From Thermoplasmata archaeon (GTDB lineage Archaea; Thermoplasmatota; Thermoplasmata; Lutacidiplasmatales; UBA184), in the NCBI GenBank assembly GCA_022749815.1, contig JAKIWV010000002.1:124001-188000 (forward strand): a stretch of 64,000 nt of DNA, given 5' to 3'. This document shows, piece by piece, positions 54,657 to 63,392 of this stretch. Each line of letters opens with the position of its first letter. The stretch's first letter is position 1. The notes below the pieces were generated by a model that worked only from the letters and a program-made list of their open reading frames with translations, was not told the origin of the DNA and made no database searches. The position numbers and the translations under genes are program-made.

Positions 54657-55703
54657 ATGACGCCGGAGGGAGCTCGCGACCGTTCGGTGCAGGCGGTCCA
54701 AAGCTTGCTGCAGAAGGCGGGCTTCTTCGTCACCGATACTCACAGCGTCCGCCCCACCAGTTTCGATCTGATGGCGCGTCGCGACTCGACGCTTCTGATA
54801 CTCAAGGTGCTGAAAAACATCGATGCCCTCGACGCGCCGGAGGCCGACCGCCTCCGGGAGCTGTCGAAGCTCTTCGGCGCCGAGGCGCTGGTCGTGGGCC
54901 AATCCTCCGGGGCGACCGAGCTCGCGCCCGGCGTCGTCTACTACCGGTACCGCATCCCGATCTTGACCGAGGAAAGCCTGACCGAGTTTCTACTCGAGGG
55001 GGTCCCTCCGTTCCTCTTTTCGAGCCCGGGCGGAATCTTCGTTCGAGTGGACGGGGGCCGCCTCCGCGAGCTGCGGGAAGCGCACAATCTTTCCCTGGGC
55101 ACTCTCGCCTCCGTGGCCGGTGTTTCCCGACGCACGATCCAACTCTACGAGGGCGGCGGCGGAGCCGAGGTCGACGTCGTGGAACGCCTCGAACGGTTCT
55201 TGCAGGAGCCGATCGCCCAGGCGATTCACCTGTTCTCGGCCATTACGGGTCCGACGCCGGGAAAGGCAGGCCCGGCCGCCGATCCCGGCGCCCGGGCAGC
55301 GGGGGGATCCCCTACGGAGGAGGCGACCCCGACAAAGTCTCCGCGTCGTCTGGCCTGGACGGGGGACGCGCTCCGCGACGGAGTGTTTCGGCAGCTCGAC
55401 GGCATGGGTTGGGAGGTCGTCGTCACGGTCCGTTGCCCCTTCGATGCCTTTACTCGGGGGAGTCCCGGGGGCGAGCAAGAGTTCCTGTTGACCGGCGTCG
55501 GAACGCTTCGGAGCGCGCAGCATCGCGCCGAGGTGCTGTTGGGCCTCGCTCGGGTCGCCGAGGGCCACGCGGTCTTCGTCGTCGGGGAATCGGCGAACCG
55601 TACCACCATCGAGGGCGTCCCGCTGGTGACCACGAAGGAGCTCAGCCGTCACCGGGGCAGCGAAGAGTTCTTCGAGCTGATCGAGGAAAGGGAATCCTGG
55701 TGA
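54657..55703 (+). CDS. Archaeal HTH-type regulator with nuclease-like N-domain
   Basis: 348 aa. Residues 1-115 resemble a restriction-endonuclease-like fold (SFDLMARRDSTLLILKVLKN). A Xre/cI-type HTH follows (LRELREAHNLSLGTLASVAG then VSRRTIQLYE). A C-terminal alpha/beta domain completes the layout known from 'putative HTH-type transcriptional regulatory protein' of archaea. The linker after the HTH is low-complexity. Stop overlaps the next gene as GTGA, so the pair is coupled. Confidence 0.88.
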   Translation: MTPEGARDRSVQAVQSLLQKAGFFVTDTHSVRPTSFDLMARRDSTLLILKVLKNIDALDAPEADRLRELSKLFGAEALVVGQSSGATELAPGVVYYRYRIPILTEESLTEFLLEGVPPFLFSSPGGIFVRVDGGRLRELREAHNLSLGTLASVAGVSRRTIQLYEGGGGAEVDVVERLERFLQEPIAQAIHLFSAITGPTPGKAGPAADPGARAAGGSPTEEATPTKSPRRLAWTGDALRDGVFRQLDGMGWEVVVTVRCPFDAFTRGSPGGEQEFLLTGVGTLRSAQHRAEVLLGLARVAEGHAVFVVGESANRTTIEGVPLVTTKELSRHRGSEEFFELIEERESW

Positions 55704-56332
55704 TCGCCGAGCGACTCTCGGGTCGCCCGACGATACTCCTCGTCGGAGCGGTACGGGGCCTGGCCGACGAAGTCGAGCCGGTGCGGGCCCAATTGGATTC
55801 GTTCGACCCGGGCGCCGTGGCGGTGAGCCTGTCGCCCGAGGAGGCGGAAACGCTCGCACAATACTTCGTCGGCACTCCGACGGAACCGGTCGTGCCGTTG
55901 AGCGCCTCGGAGGCTTCCCATGCGGTGGGCCTGGCCCGGATCTCAGAGGTCCAAGTGCCGGCGCCGGCTCTCCTCGGGGCCGTAGACTGGGCCGCCCGTC
56001 GCGAGCGACCGGTGCTCGGCGTCGACCCCCCCGAGGACGTCTACGCGGAAATGTTCGCGGCGCATATCGGGTACTTCGAGCTCGTTCGCCGGACGTTGAG
56101 GGAGCGTACATTGGTCAAGCGGCCGCCGGAGGTGGAGACGGCCGACGACTATGCGCTGTCCTGGGACCGCACGATGCGTCCGGGGGACGGCTCGGAACGG
56201 CTAGCGCGGGCCCGCGACGAGTACGCCGCGGGGAAGGTTCGAGAACTGGGCCGGGCCCACCCGAAGATCGCCCTCGTAGTCGACCGAGAACGGTACGACT
56301 CTTTCCGCAGCGCGCTCCGGTCGGGACCCTAG
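55700..56332 (+). CDS. Unknown protein coupled to HTH regulator, weakly TraB-like
   Basis: 210 aa. ILLVGAVRGLADEVEPVR followed by FDPGAVAVSLSPEE, and the ending RELGRAHPKIALVVDRERYD, resembles the layout of TraB/PrgY proteins (VGxxHG...PDxVxVEL...VVGxxH), but both histidines are replaced. The similarity may be superficial. GTG at 55700 overlaps the upstream stop (GTGA). The 3' end overlaps the convergent UPF0200 gene by 4 nt. Confidence 0.65.
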   Translation: MIAERLSGRPTILLVGAVRGLADEVEPVRAQLDSFDPGAVAVSLSPEEAETLAQYFVGTPTEPVVPLSASEASHAVGLARISEVQVPAPALLGAVDWAARRERPVLGVDPPEDVYAEMFAAHIGYFELVRRTLRERTLVKRPPEVETADDYALSWDRTMRPGDGSERLARARDEYAAGKVRELGRAHPKIALVVDRERYDSFRSALRSGP

Positions 56333-56871
56333 TCCTTCCGCTCGAGGATCTCCTCGATCCGCCCCCGGGCGGCGCGTCGGAACTCGTCGAGCGATCCTTC
56401 GTTCAGCAGCATCCCGTCGGCCAGGCTGAAGGCGTTCCCGATCCCCCACTTGAGCTCGCGCCGGTCCCGGTCGAAGAACTCCTGGAGCGACATTCCATCG
56501 TCGCCCCGGCTTCGCTTGATCATCCGGTCGTAGCGCGTTTCCGGAGAGGCGAAGATCCCCAGGACGAACAGGTCGCCGAAATTGTGGCGAAAGACGGTGA
56601 CCTCGTGGTCGGAGCGGCACCCGTCCACGAGCATCTTGGTCTCGGTGAGTTTGGGCAGCGCCCGCTGGGCCCAGATCCCCGGCCCGTGCTTTTCCCGCTC
56701 CTCGTTGGCGACGCGGCCTAGGTTCGCGTTGGAGAGGGGCAACCCCCGACGGCGCGTCTCGTCGCGGACGAGGTCGCCCATCTTGAGCGTGGCGAGCCCC
56801 ACGGATTGCGCCACGGCAATCAGTTCGTCCTTGCCCGAGCCCGGCATCCCGACGGTGACGATGAGCTTCAT
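56329..56871 (-). CDS. UPF0200 nucleoside-kinase-like P-loop protein
   Basis: 180 aa with Walker A VGMPGSGKDE at residues 7-16, then KMGDLVRDETRRRGLPLSNA and DGCRSDHEV, the motifs of archaeal UPF0200. The fold is adenylate kinase/dephospho-CoA-kinase-like; the substrate is not established. ATG overlaps the stop of the coiled-coil gene (ATGA), so the two form an operon. Confidence 0.9.
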   Translation of the reverse strand: MKLIVTVGMPGSGKDELIAVAQSVGLATLKMGDLVRDETRRRGLPLSNANLGRVANEEREKHGPGIWAQRALPKLTETKMLVDGCRSDHEVTVFRHNFGDLFVLGIFASPETRYDRMIKRSRGDDGMSLQEFFDRDRRELKWGIGNAFSLADGMLLNEGSLDEFRRAARGRIEEILERKD

Positions 56872-57524
56872 AGCTGGTCGTGTTCCCCGGGCGTGTCGCC
56901 GGCGGGGGCTGGCATCGGCGGGGGAGGCTCCGGCGGCGGAGGGGGATTCGCCGTCGCGGCTTGCGCGGCTTCGGATTCGGTCGCCATCTGGAGCCGGTCC
57001 GCTCGCCTCAGATAGTTCTGGGCTTCGACCTGCGCGACGCGGACCTGGTCGAGGAGCCGGTCGGCGCGGACCTTGAGCACGGCGCTCACCTGGGTCTTCA
57101 CGGCCGCCCGGTGCTCGATGCGCCGGGCCTTATGCTGCACGTCGACGATCTTCTGCTGGAGCTGCCGAATACGGTAATGGAGTCCCGTGATGTCCGAGCC
57201 CAAGCTGTGCACGGTCTGGTGCGCGGTCGTCGTCTGGATCGTCCGCTCGTGCTGAGCCATCTCCTGCTGGTACTCGGGAATCCGGCTGAGGACCGTCCCG
57301 GACTTCTCGCGGAGCAAGGTCGCCGTGTGCCGGAGCTTCTCGATCTTGGTATGCAACCGCGCCACGCGAGCTTGGATCTTGGCGGCCAGCCGTTCGTGCT
57401 TGGCGGCGAGCTCACGAAGTTTCGTGATGTCGGCGTATCCCTCTCCCAGCCAGCGAGACGTTCCGGTCAGATGGAGGGACGGGGTGCTAGAAGTCGCCGG
57501 AGGAGGCTCTGGATCCCCTCTCAT
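56868..57524 (-). CDS. Coiled-coil protein
   Basis: 218 aa. Residues 35-175 are almost entirely helical with heptad-type spacing of Leu/Ile/Val and many Gln, Lys and His. The C-terminal 30 residues are proline-rich. No enzyme motif. A TATA-like CATATATG lies about 30 nt before the ATG on the minus strand. It is coupled to the UPF0200 gene downstream. A structural or scaffold role is a guess. Confidence 0.7.
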   Translation of the reverse strand: MRGDPEPPPATSSTPSLHLTGTSRWLGEGYADITKLRELAAKHERLAAKIQARVARLHTKIEKLRHTATLLREKSGTVLSRIPEYQQEMAQHERTIQTTTAHQTVHSLGSDITGLHYRIRQLQQKIVDVQHKARRIEHRAAVKTQVSAVLKVRADRLLDQVRVAQVEAQNYLRRADRLQMATESEAAQAATANPPPPPEPPPPMPAPAGDTPGEHDQL

Positions 57525-57553
57525 GCTACCCGACCCTCGTCACGGGGGATGCG

Positions 57554-57562
57554 GCATATATG
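57554..57562 (-). promoter_or_regulatory. TATA box of the coiled-coil gene
   Basis: CATATATGC on the minus strand, 30-38 nt before the ATG at 57524. Confidence 0.5.
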
Positions 57563-57602
57563 GGTTCCTCCGAGGATGACGCACGCCGGACGCCGCGTCG
57601 GC

Positions 57603-59120
57603 TCACCCAACGGTCTCTAGCGGAGTCGGGCGGGGCGCGACACGGCTCGACCGGAGGCGACCGACCAACGCTTCCAACGGTAGGCGCTCTTGGCTCTTTG
57701 AATCCCGGTCCCGGAGGGTGGCCGTACGCGACTCGAGGCCGGGCGTTTCGAGGGTTTCCCGGTCGATCGTGACGCAGAATGGCACCCCCAGTTCGTCCAT
57801 TCGCGCGTAGCGACGACCGATCGAACCGCTGGCGTCGAATTCCGCGTCGACACCGGCCTCGCGGAGCCGTTGCACCCAGCGGAGTGCCTCGGCCGTGTGC
57901 TCTTTCTTCATGAGCGGGAAAACGCCCACGCTCGAGGGAGCCAAGTACGAAGGAAGGCGCCAGACGGTGCGTTCGCCTTCGACGTGCAGGCCGAGGTCTG
58001 CGAGGGCCCAGATGTTGCGGTCGACGCCGAACGTGACTTCCAGTACGTGGGGAAGCAACCGTGGCCGGCCCACGGGGGCTACGGAGAGGTCCCGACCCGA
58101 TCCGGCCGAGTGCCGGCTGAGGTCGTAGTCGCCGCGGTAGTGAACCGCGCCGAGCTCCTTGTACCCCCCCAAGCTGTCGAGCTTGACTTCGAAGTCGAAT
58201 TGGATCCGGTTATAGAACGCGCGCTCGGCGTCGGACTTCTCGAGGAGCCGAATGGTCTCGGCGGGGTAACGGAGGACGTCCCGGAAGAAGCGGTACAGGT
58301 GGACGAGGAAGAAGACGTAGAATTCCGGAAGTCCGTCGTCGACCAGCGCTCGGGCGCTGGTCATCTCAGGCCTCTCCTCCCCCGCCGTGCGGCGGGGGAC
58401 CCGGAGGACCGGGAGGCGTTCGTTCTCGACCGAAGCGAACGGCAGCGGGAACGACGCGGGGTCGAAGAAGACCTGGAGCTCCGCCTGAGTGAAGGCGCGC
58501 ATCCGGAAAAGGACTTGTCGGGGCGCGATCTCGTTCCGGTACGCCTTGCCGATGACGGCGATGCCCAGCGGCAGCGCGTGACGCCCGACGTCCCACATGC
58601 GAGCGAAGGCCAGGTAGCTGCTCTGTGCGGTCTCCGGTCGAAGGTAGGCTTTCTCGCCGCCCGCGGCACCGAGGTCGAACCCGAACATCAGATTGAACGG
58701 TCGCGGCATCGAGAGCTCCGTCGAGCCGCAATTGGGGCACCGGACCGGGTGCTGCTTGAGCAGTTCGCCGATCTGAGCGGGGGTCAGCCCGTCGAGGCCC
58801 TCGGGTCTCCACTTTTCGAGAATCGTCTCCGCGCGGAAGTGGTTCTTGCACTTCGCACAGGAAACCTCGGGGTCCGTGAAGTTCTCGAGATGCCCCGAGG
58901 CTCGGACCACCGCCTCCGGGAGGATCTCCCCGGGGTCGATCCGGTGAAAGTCATCGGAGAGGCCCACGAACCAGGCCGCCCAGGCTTCCTCGACGAGCCG
59001 CTTCAGCTGCGCGCCGGCCGGTCCGTAGTCGTACAGACCCTGCGCACCTCCGTAGATTTCGGCGGTGGGCCACAGGACTCCCCGTCGCCGGAGGAGAGCG
59101 AAGAGCTCGTCGGACTTCAG
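57603..59120 (-). CDS. glyS: Glycyl-tRNA synthetase, apparent CTG start
   Basis: Dimeric class II GlyRS of archaeal/eukaryal type. Motifs FRAETILEKW, GAAGGEKAYLRPETAQSSYL and the anticodon-binding domain are clear. The first standard in-frame start, GTG 58967, would delete the conserved N-terminus (FALLRRRGVLWPTAEIYGG and LYDYGPAG), which is encoded in frame further upstream. From there back to the in-frame stop near 59190 there is no ATG, GTG or TTG; a CTG at 59120 follows GGGGAG by 7 nt and gives 505 aa. A sequencing error is the alternative. It starts 4 nt after the amidohydrolase stop. Confidence 0.88.
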   Translation of the reverse strand: MKSDELFALLRRRGVLWPTAEIYGGAQGLYDYGPAGAQLKRLVEEAWAAWFVGLSDDFHRIDPGEILPEAVVRASGHLENFTDPEVSCAKCKNHFRAETILEKWRPEGLDGLTPAQIGELLKQHPVRCPNCGSTELSMPRPFNLMFGFDLGAAGGEKAYLRPETAQSSYLAFARMWDVGRHALPLGIAVIGKAYRNEIAPRQVLFRMRAFTQAELQVFFDPASFPLPFASVENERLPVLRVPRRTAGEERPEMTSARALVDDGLPEFYVFFLVHLYRFFRDVLRYPAETIRLLEKSDAERAFYNRIQFDFEVKLDSLGGYKELGAVHYRGDYDLSRHSAGSGRDLSVAPVGRPRLLPHVLEVTFGVDRNIWALADLGLHVEGERTVWRLPSYLAPSSVGVFPLMKKEHTAEALRWVQRLREAGVDAEFDASGSIGRRYARMDELGVPFCVTIDRETLETPGLESRTATLRDRDSKSQERLPLEALVGRLRSSRVAPRPTPLETVG

Positions 59121-59124
59121 ACGC

Positions 59125-60201
59125 TCACTCCCCTCTCTCGGCCCCGGTCGGGACGATAAGCTGTGCGGTGGCCCTCGTCACCAGCTGATAGGCCGGGTCC
59201 TCGGTGGGCAACCGGAAGGCCAGCGGGGTTCCGGTCATTCCGGGGGCTATTCGGGCACGTCCGGGTTGGTCGAGCCAAAGCCAGGGCTCCACGTAGGCGG
59301 CGCGGGCCAGGTACTGCGCGTCGACCGGGTGGCCGAGCCATCGACCCGCCAAGTAGGCGAACTCGGTCTCGCGGAAGATCGACGGGGCGTTGAGCATGGC
59401 ATTGTCCGACCCGATCAGCAGCCGCACTCCGGCGCGCGCGAAAGCGGCGAGGTCCGGGCTCCGGCCGAACAGGGCGTTCGAGCGGAGACAGACGGCGACA
59501 GGAACATGGGTCTTCGCGACGGTCTCCAGGTCATCGGGGGAAGCCTTCGTGAGGTGCACGAGCAAGTCCGGCCTCGGCCGCATGTACTCGTCGGGCTTCT
59601 CCCGCACCTCCTCGCTCGCGTGCAGAGCGAACCACTTGCCCATGCGATGGGCCCGGTCGGCGAGCCGATTCCTGGTCTCGAAGGTCTCCTCTCTCGCGGA
59701 ACTCACGCCAATTCCGTCGGCGATCCGCAATAAGCGGGAGAGTTCTCCCGGTACGATCGGTCGCGCCGTCGGTCGCCCGAGGGCTCGCACCTCTATCGGC
59801 AGGCCCGCGGAGGCCCGCCGGAGTTGCGCGACGCCAGGGACGCCTTCCTCTCGGAAGTCGACGACTGCGCCCACTCCCTCGCGGACCATGCGCTCGAGGG
59901 CCGACCTCATGGCGTGCTCCTTTTCCACCGCCGAACGTTCGGCGAGCAATCGGAACTTGAGTCCGCCCGGACCGACGATCTCCGCCACGCCGGCGTGGGG
60001 CGGCTCCCGCGCCGCGGCGGCATCCCCGAGGTGGGTGTGGGAGTTCACCGGCCGAGGCGTGACGATTCCATGGACCCGGTGTTCCTTGCCTCGACTGGAG
60101 TCCGTTCCCGGGCTTCCGACCTCGACGACCTGCCCCTTGCGAAATCGCACGTAGGCCCGTCGTGCCCCGTCGACGTCCACGACGGCGCCCTCGACGATCA
60201 C
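59125..60201 (-). CDS. Amidohydrolase-family protein (chlorohydrolase/deaminase-like)
   Basis: 358 aa metal-dependent hydrolase. After an N-terminal beta-sandwich, H55-x-H57 in NSHTHLGD gives the first metal ligands; the third (ALHASEE) and the aspartate (GSDNAML) follow. It most resembles cytosine-deaminase/SAH-deaminase type enzymes, but the substrate is not determinable. GTG at 60201 is chosen because a TATA-like GATTTAGATAATG lies about 35 nt upstream; a much longer frame is antisense to the kinase gene. glyS follows immediately. Confidence 0.88.
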   Translation of the reverse strand: MIVEGAVVDVDGARRAYVRFRKGQVVEVGSPGTDSSRGKEHRVHGIVTPRPVNSHTHLGDAAAAREPPHAGVAEIVGPGGLKFRLLAERSAVEKEHAMRSALERMVREGVGAVVDFREEGVPGVAQLRRASAGLPIEVRALGRPTARPIVPGELSRLLRIADGIGVSSAREETFETRNRLADRAHRMGKWFALHASEEVREKPDEYMRPRPDLLVHLTKASPDDLETVAKTHVPVAVCLRSNALFGRSPDLAAFARAGVRLLIGSDNAMLNAPSIFRETEFAYLAGRWLGHPVDAQYLARAAYVEPWLWLDQPGRARIAPGMTGTPLAFRLPTEDPAYQLVTRATAQLIVPTGAERGE

Positions 60202-60231
60202 GGACGTCCTGCCGATGGCCTTACCATCAGC

Positions 60232-60246
60232 ATTATCTAAATCTCC
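60232..60246. promoter_or_regulatory. Divergent promoter, amidohydrolase and PfkB kinase
   Basis: The A+T-rich ATTATCTAAATCT stretch lies 31-45 nt before the amidohydrolase GTG on the minus strand and 7-21 nt before the first kinase ATG (or 25-39 before the second, 60271) on the plus strand. One element or two overlapping TATA boxes may serve both genes. The distance favours the 60271 kinase start. Confidence 0.45.
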
Positions 60247-60252
60247 CCGCCG

Positions 60253-61254
60253 ATGCCGGGGCGGAGCAGCATGGAAAGCGGCCGTCGGAACGGTACTACA
60301 CGCTCCCCATCCCGCCCCCGGCGTCCGGGACTCGACCTCGCCGTTGTCGGGCATACAAATATCGATCACATCTTTCGCGTCGCGCGGCTTCCGGCGACCG
60401 ACCGGACGGTCCCCGTGAGGAACCGCGAGACCCGTCTCGGTGGCACCGCCGGGAACATCGCCCGGGTCGCGGCGCGCCTCGGGGTCCGGACCGCGCTCGC
60501 GTCGCATATCGGAACCGATTTTCCGATCCAGTTCCGAAAGACGTTGCTCCGTGAAGGCGTGGACCTGACCGCCTTTGCGACGGTGCGCGGCGCCCGTTCA
60601 CCGGCCTGCTTCATCGTGGAGTCAACGCCGGGCGAACAGGTGACCTTGATCGACCAGGGTCCGATGGAGAAGGACCCCGGATCGCCGGTTCCCACGCGGC
60701 TCCTTGCGCGCGTCGGTTGGGTGCACCTCGCGACGGGGGATCCGCACTACCAGTTGCGCGTCCTCGCGGAGGCTCGGCGCCTCGGGGTGCCGGTGACGGC
60801 CGACCCCGCGCAGGAAATCCACTACCGGTGGGAGCCGGCGGCATTACGACGTCTGCTGAGCGGTTCCGAGATGTTTTTCGCGAACCAGGACGAACTCGCT
60901 CGGGCGCTGCAGATGCTTCGGATCAAGGGCGTCCGGGGGCTCCTAGAGGTCGTCCCACTCGTCATAGAAACGCAAGGAGCCGCCGGAGCGGTGGCATGGA
61001 CCCGGGCTGGGTCCGTGCGGGTTCTCGCCGTTCGTCCCCGAAAGGTACGCCAGGTGACGGGTGCCGGAGACGGGTTTCGCGGGGGGTTCTACGCCGGTTG
61101 GTTCCGGGGCCAACCACTCCGAGATTGCCTCGCCTACGGGAGCTGGGCTGCGGCGCGATGGCTGGAGACCGGCGACCCCTCCAAGTTGCGCCCTCGAGAG
61201 CCTCCGGTTCGCGCGCCACCCGACCTAGGGGCGTTTGCCCGAGCAGAGGTTTGA
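60253..61254 (+). CDS. PfkB/ribokinase-family carbohydrate kinase
   Basis: 333 aa (327 from ATG 60271). LAVVGHTNIDHIF and RLGGTAGNIARVAARLG are the N-terminal PfkB signatures; the catalytic base lies in VTGAGDGFRGGFYAG near residue 270. The archaeal members include ribose-1,5-bisphosphate-pathway nucleoside kinases and ADP-sugar kinases; no specificity motif decides here. Followed by moeA at 6 nt and purQ, so the three probably form one transcript despite unrelated pathways. Confidence 0.9.
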   Translation: MPGRSSMESGRRNGTTRSPSRPRRPGLDLAVVGHTNIDHIFRVARLPATDRTVPVRNRETRLGGTAGNIARVAARLGVRTALASHIGTDFPIQFRKTLLREGVDLTAFATVRGARSPACFIVESTPGEQVTLIDQGPMEKDPGSPVPTRLLARVGWVHLATGDPHYQLRVLAEARRLGVPVTADPAQEIHYRWEPAALRRLLSGSEMFFANQDELARALQMLRIKGVRGLLEVVPLVIETQGAAGAVAWTRAGSVRVLAVRPRKVRQVTGAGDGFRGGFYAGWFRGQPLRDCLAYGSWAAARWLETGDPSKLRPREPPVRAPPDLGAFARAEV

Positions 61255-61260
61255 TCATCC

Positions 61261-62553
61261 GTGGAGATGCGGCCGTTCGGAAAACTGATCCCGATGGAGT
61301 TGGCTCTGCGCCGGATCCTTGGCGCCGCGAGGCCCGTCGAGCGTGTGGAGCGAGTTCCGCTGGGTGAGTCGCTGGGCCGGGTGAGTGCGGAGACCTACCA
61401 CGCCCCGATCTCCGTGCCGAGATTCGCACGGGCTACCTGGGACGGATACGCGTTCCGGTCCGCCTCAACGCGGGAGGCGAGCCGGCGACGACCGACTCGC
61501 TTCCGGGTCGTTGGCGAAGTGTTTGCCGACCGAGGCTACACGCTGCGACTCGGTCGCGCCGAGGCGGTGGCGATCGCCGCCGGCGGCCGGCTTCCTGCGG
61601 GCGCCGACACGATGGCTATCTTCGAAGAACTCCGGCGGACTGGATCCGACGTGCTCGTTCCCCGATTTGTGCGGGTTGGGGAGCGGATCGCAGCGACCGC
61701 GGCGGATTTCCGTCGAGGACACGTTCTCGTGCGACGGGGGGACGTGCTCGATCCCGCGACGGTCGGGTCGATGGGCGCCGCCGGCCGAACCATGGCCCTC
61801 GTGTTCGCGCGTCCTCGGGTGGCCATCCTTCCCAACGGCAACGAGTTGGTGCTCCCGGGCCACCCCCTTCGTGGGGACGAGATCTACGAGACGAACAATC
61901 TCACGTTGGGGGCCATCGTACGGGCGAACGGCGGGATCCCCCGGCCGCGGTCCCCTTTACGGGATGACCCGAGGGGAATCGAGGCGGAGGTCCGGCGCGC
62001 GCTCGCTCGGAACGATCTCGTCTTGCTCACCGGAGGCAGTTCGGTCGGCGAGCACGACTACGCCCCCGAGGTTCTTCCCCGGGTCGGCCGAGTCCTGTTC
62101 CACGGGATCGCCGTCCGGCCGGGGAAGCCCACGATCGCCGCGGTGAGCCGAGGTCGCTTGGTCATCGGGATGCCCGGCCACCCGACGTCGGCGCTCTCCA
62201 ACAGCTTCTGGTTGTTGTCGCCCCTGCTGCGGCGATTGGGGCATCTCCCCGGGAACGGTTGGGTGGACGGGAGCTGCCGGCTGGCGCGCGCCGGTGACCA
62301 TCCTTCGCACGACCTTGCCTCGGTCCTGCCCCTCCGTGTCGTGGATGGGTGGGGCTACCCCACGTACCACGGGTCCCACGCGGTGACCGGGCTCCGGGGC
62401 GTGAACGCGTTCATCATCCTCGCGGCGGGATCTCGACCCCTGCGTCGTGGCCAGAGAGTGTCGGTGCATTTGCTGCCGGAACCGATCGCGGCGCCGCAGC
62501 GGTCGAATGCCGCTCGGTCGCGCGGCTCAACGCTTTTACGCGCGCATCGGTAG
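61261..62553 (+). CDS. moeA: Molybdopterin molybdenumtransferase MoeA
   Basis: Inserts molybdate (or tungstate) into adenylated molybdopterin. 430 aa with domain I RATWDGYAF, the MoCF-domain motif LLTGGSSVGEHDY, MPGHPTSALSNSF and the C-terminal beta-barrel domain. GTG at 61261. No other molybdopterin gene is seen in the window. Confidence 0.95.
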   Translation: MEMRPFGKLIPMELALRRILGAARPVERVERVPLGESLGRVSAETYHAPISVPRFARATWDGYAFRSASTREASRRRPTRFRVVGEVFADRGYTLRLGRAEAVAIAAGGRLPAGADTMAIFEELRRTGSDVLVPRFVRVGERIAATAADFRRGHVLVRRGDVLDPATVGSMGAAGRTMALVFARPRVAILPNGNELVLPGHPLRGDEIYETNNLTLGAIVRANGGIPRPRSPLRDDPRGIEAEVRRALARNDLVLLTGGSSVGEHDYAPEVLPRVGRVLFHGIAVRPGKPTIAAVSRGRLVIGMPGHPTSALSNSFWLLSPLLRRLGHLPGNGWVDGSCRLARAGDHPSHDLASVLPLRVVDGWGYPTYHGSHAVTGLRGVNAFIILAAGSRPLRRGQRVSVHLLPEPIAAPQRSNAARSRGSTLLRAHR

Positions 62554-62561
62554 GTGAGCAC

Positions 62562-63392
62562 GTGCGCCGAGACCGGCTCCGAATCGCCCTCGTGTCGATC
62601 GAGGGGACGAACAACGACGAGGAACTCCTCGCTGCTCTCCGGGCGCTCCGGGTCCCCGCCGAAGTCGTGCAGCTGAAGCAGTTCGAGGGCCGGGACGTGG
62701 AGCGGTCGCAGCGACGCGACCTGTTCGACTTTCGAGTGCTCCTCTTTCCCGGTGGATTCTCCGCCGGAGACTACGTGCGGGCAGGCGCGATCTTCGCCGC
62801 CCGGGTCCGGGCCGCCGTCGGCCCCTCCCTCGAGGAGTTCGTGCGCGCCGGCCACCTCGTCGGCGGAATATGCAACGGATTCCAAGTTCTGACGGAACTG
62901 GGACTGCTCCCGGGTCGCCCCGATGGACGCATGGGCAGGCCCCAGGCCGCGCTCATGACCAACGACTCCGGGCACCACGAATGCCGCCCGACGTTCCTCC
63001 GGTGGGAAGGAGGCCGTTTCGCCCCGCTGCAGTCGCTTCCCCCCGGGGAGCGGTACATGATCCCCTCTTCGCATGGGGAGGGGAAGCTGGTGCTCTCCGA
63101 CGAGCCGGGGGCCCGGTTGGAAGATCTCGAGCGGACCGGTCAGATCCTGTTCCGGTACGTCGGGCCCGACGGCGGGCCGGCGGAGTACCCCTGGAATCCC
63201 AACGGCTCCGTGGGAAACATCGCGGCCGTCACGAACCCGATGGGCAACGTGTTCGGCATCATGCCGCATCCCGAGCGGTCGTTCTACCGGATCCAGCACC
63301 CCGACTGGACCCGGAAGGGCCACCCCGAAGGGCCCGGCGACGGCCACCTTTTTCTCGAATCGATCGTTCGCTACGCCGAGACGCACGACTAA
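62562..63392 (+). CDS. purQ: Phosphoribosylformylglycinamidine synthase subunit PurQ
   Basis: Class I glutaminase that supplies ammonia to PurL. 276 aa with GGFSAGDYVRAG, nucleophile C104 in GGICNGFQVL, and the His-Glu pair in MPHPERS. The GTG at 62562 is 8 nt after the moeA stop; the longer in-frame extension overlaps moeA. The PurL and PurS partners are 42 kb away on the other strand. The 3' end overlaps the convergent methyltransferase gene by 134 nt. Confidence 0.95.
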   Translation: MRRDRLRIALVSIEGTNNDEELLAALRALRVPAEVVQLKQFEGRDVERSQRRDLFDFRVLLFPGGFSAGDYVRAGAIFAARVRAAVGPSLEEFVRAGHLVGGICNGFQVLTELGLLPGRPDGRMGRPQAALMTNDSGHHECRPTFLRWEGGRFAPLQSLPPGERYMIPSSHGEGKLVLSDEPGARLEDLERTGQILFRYVGPDGGPAEYPWNPNGSVGNIAAVTNPMGNVFGIMPHPERSFYRIQHPDWTRKGHPEGPGDGHLFLESIVRYAETHD

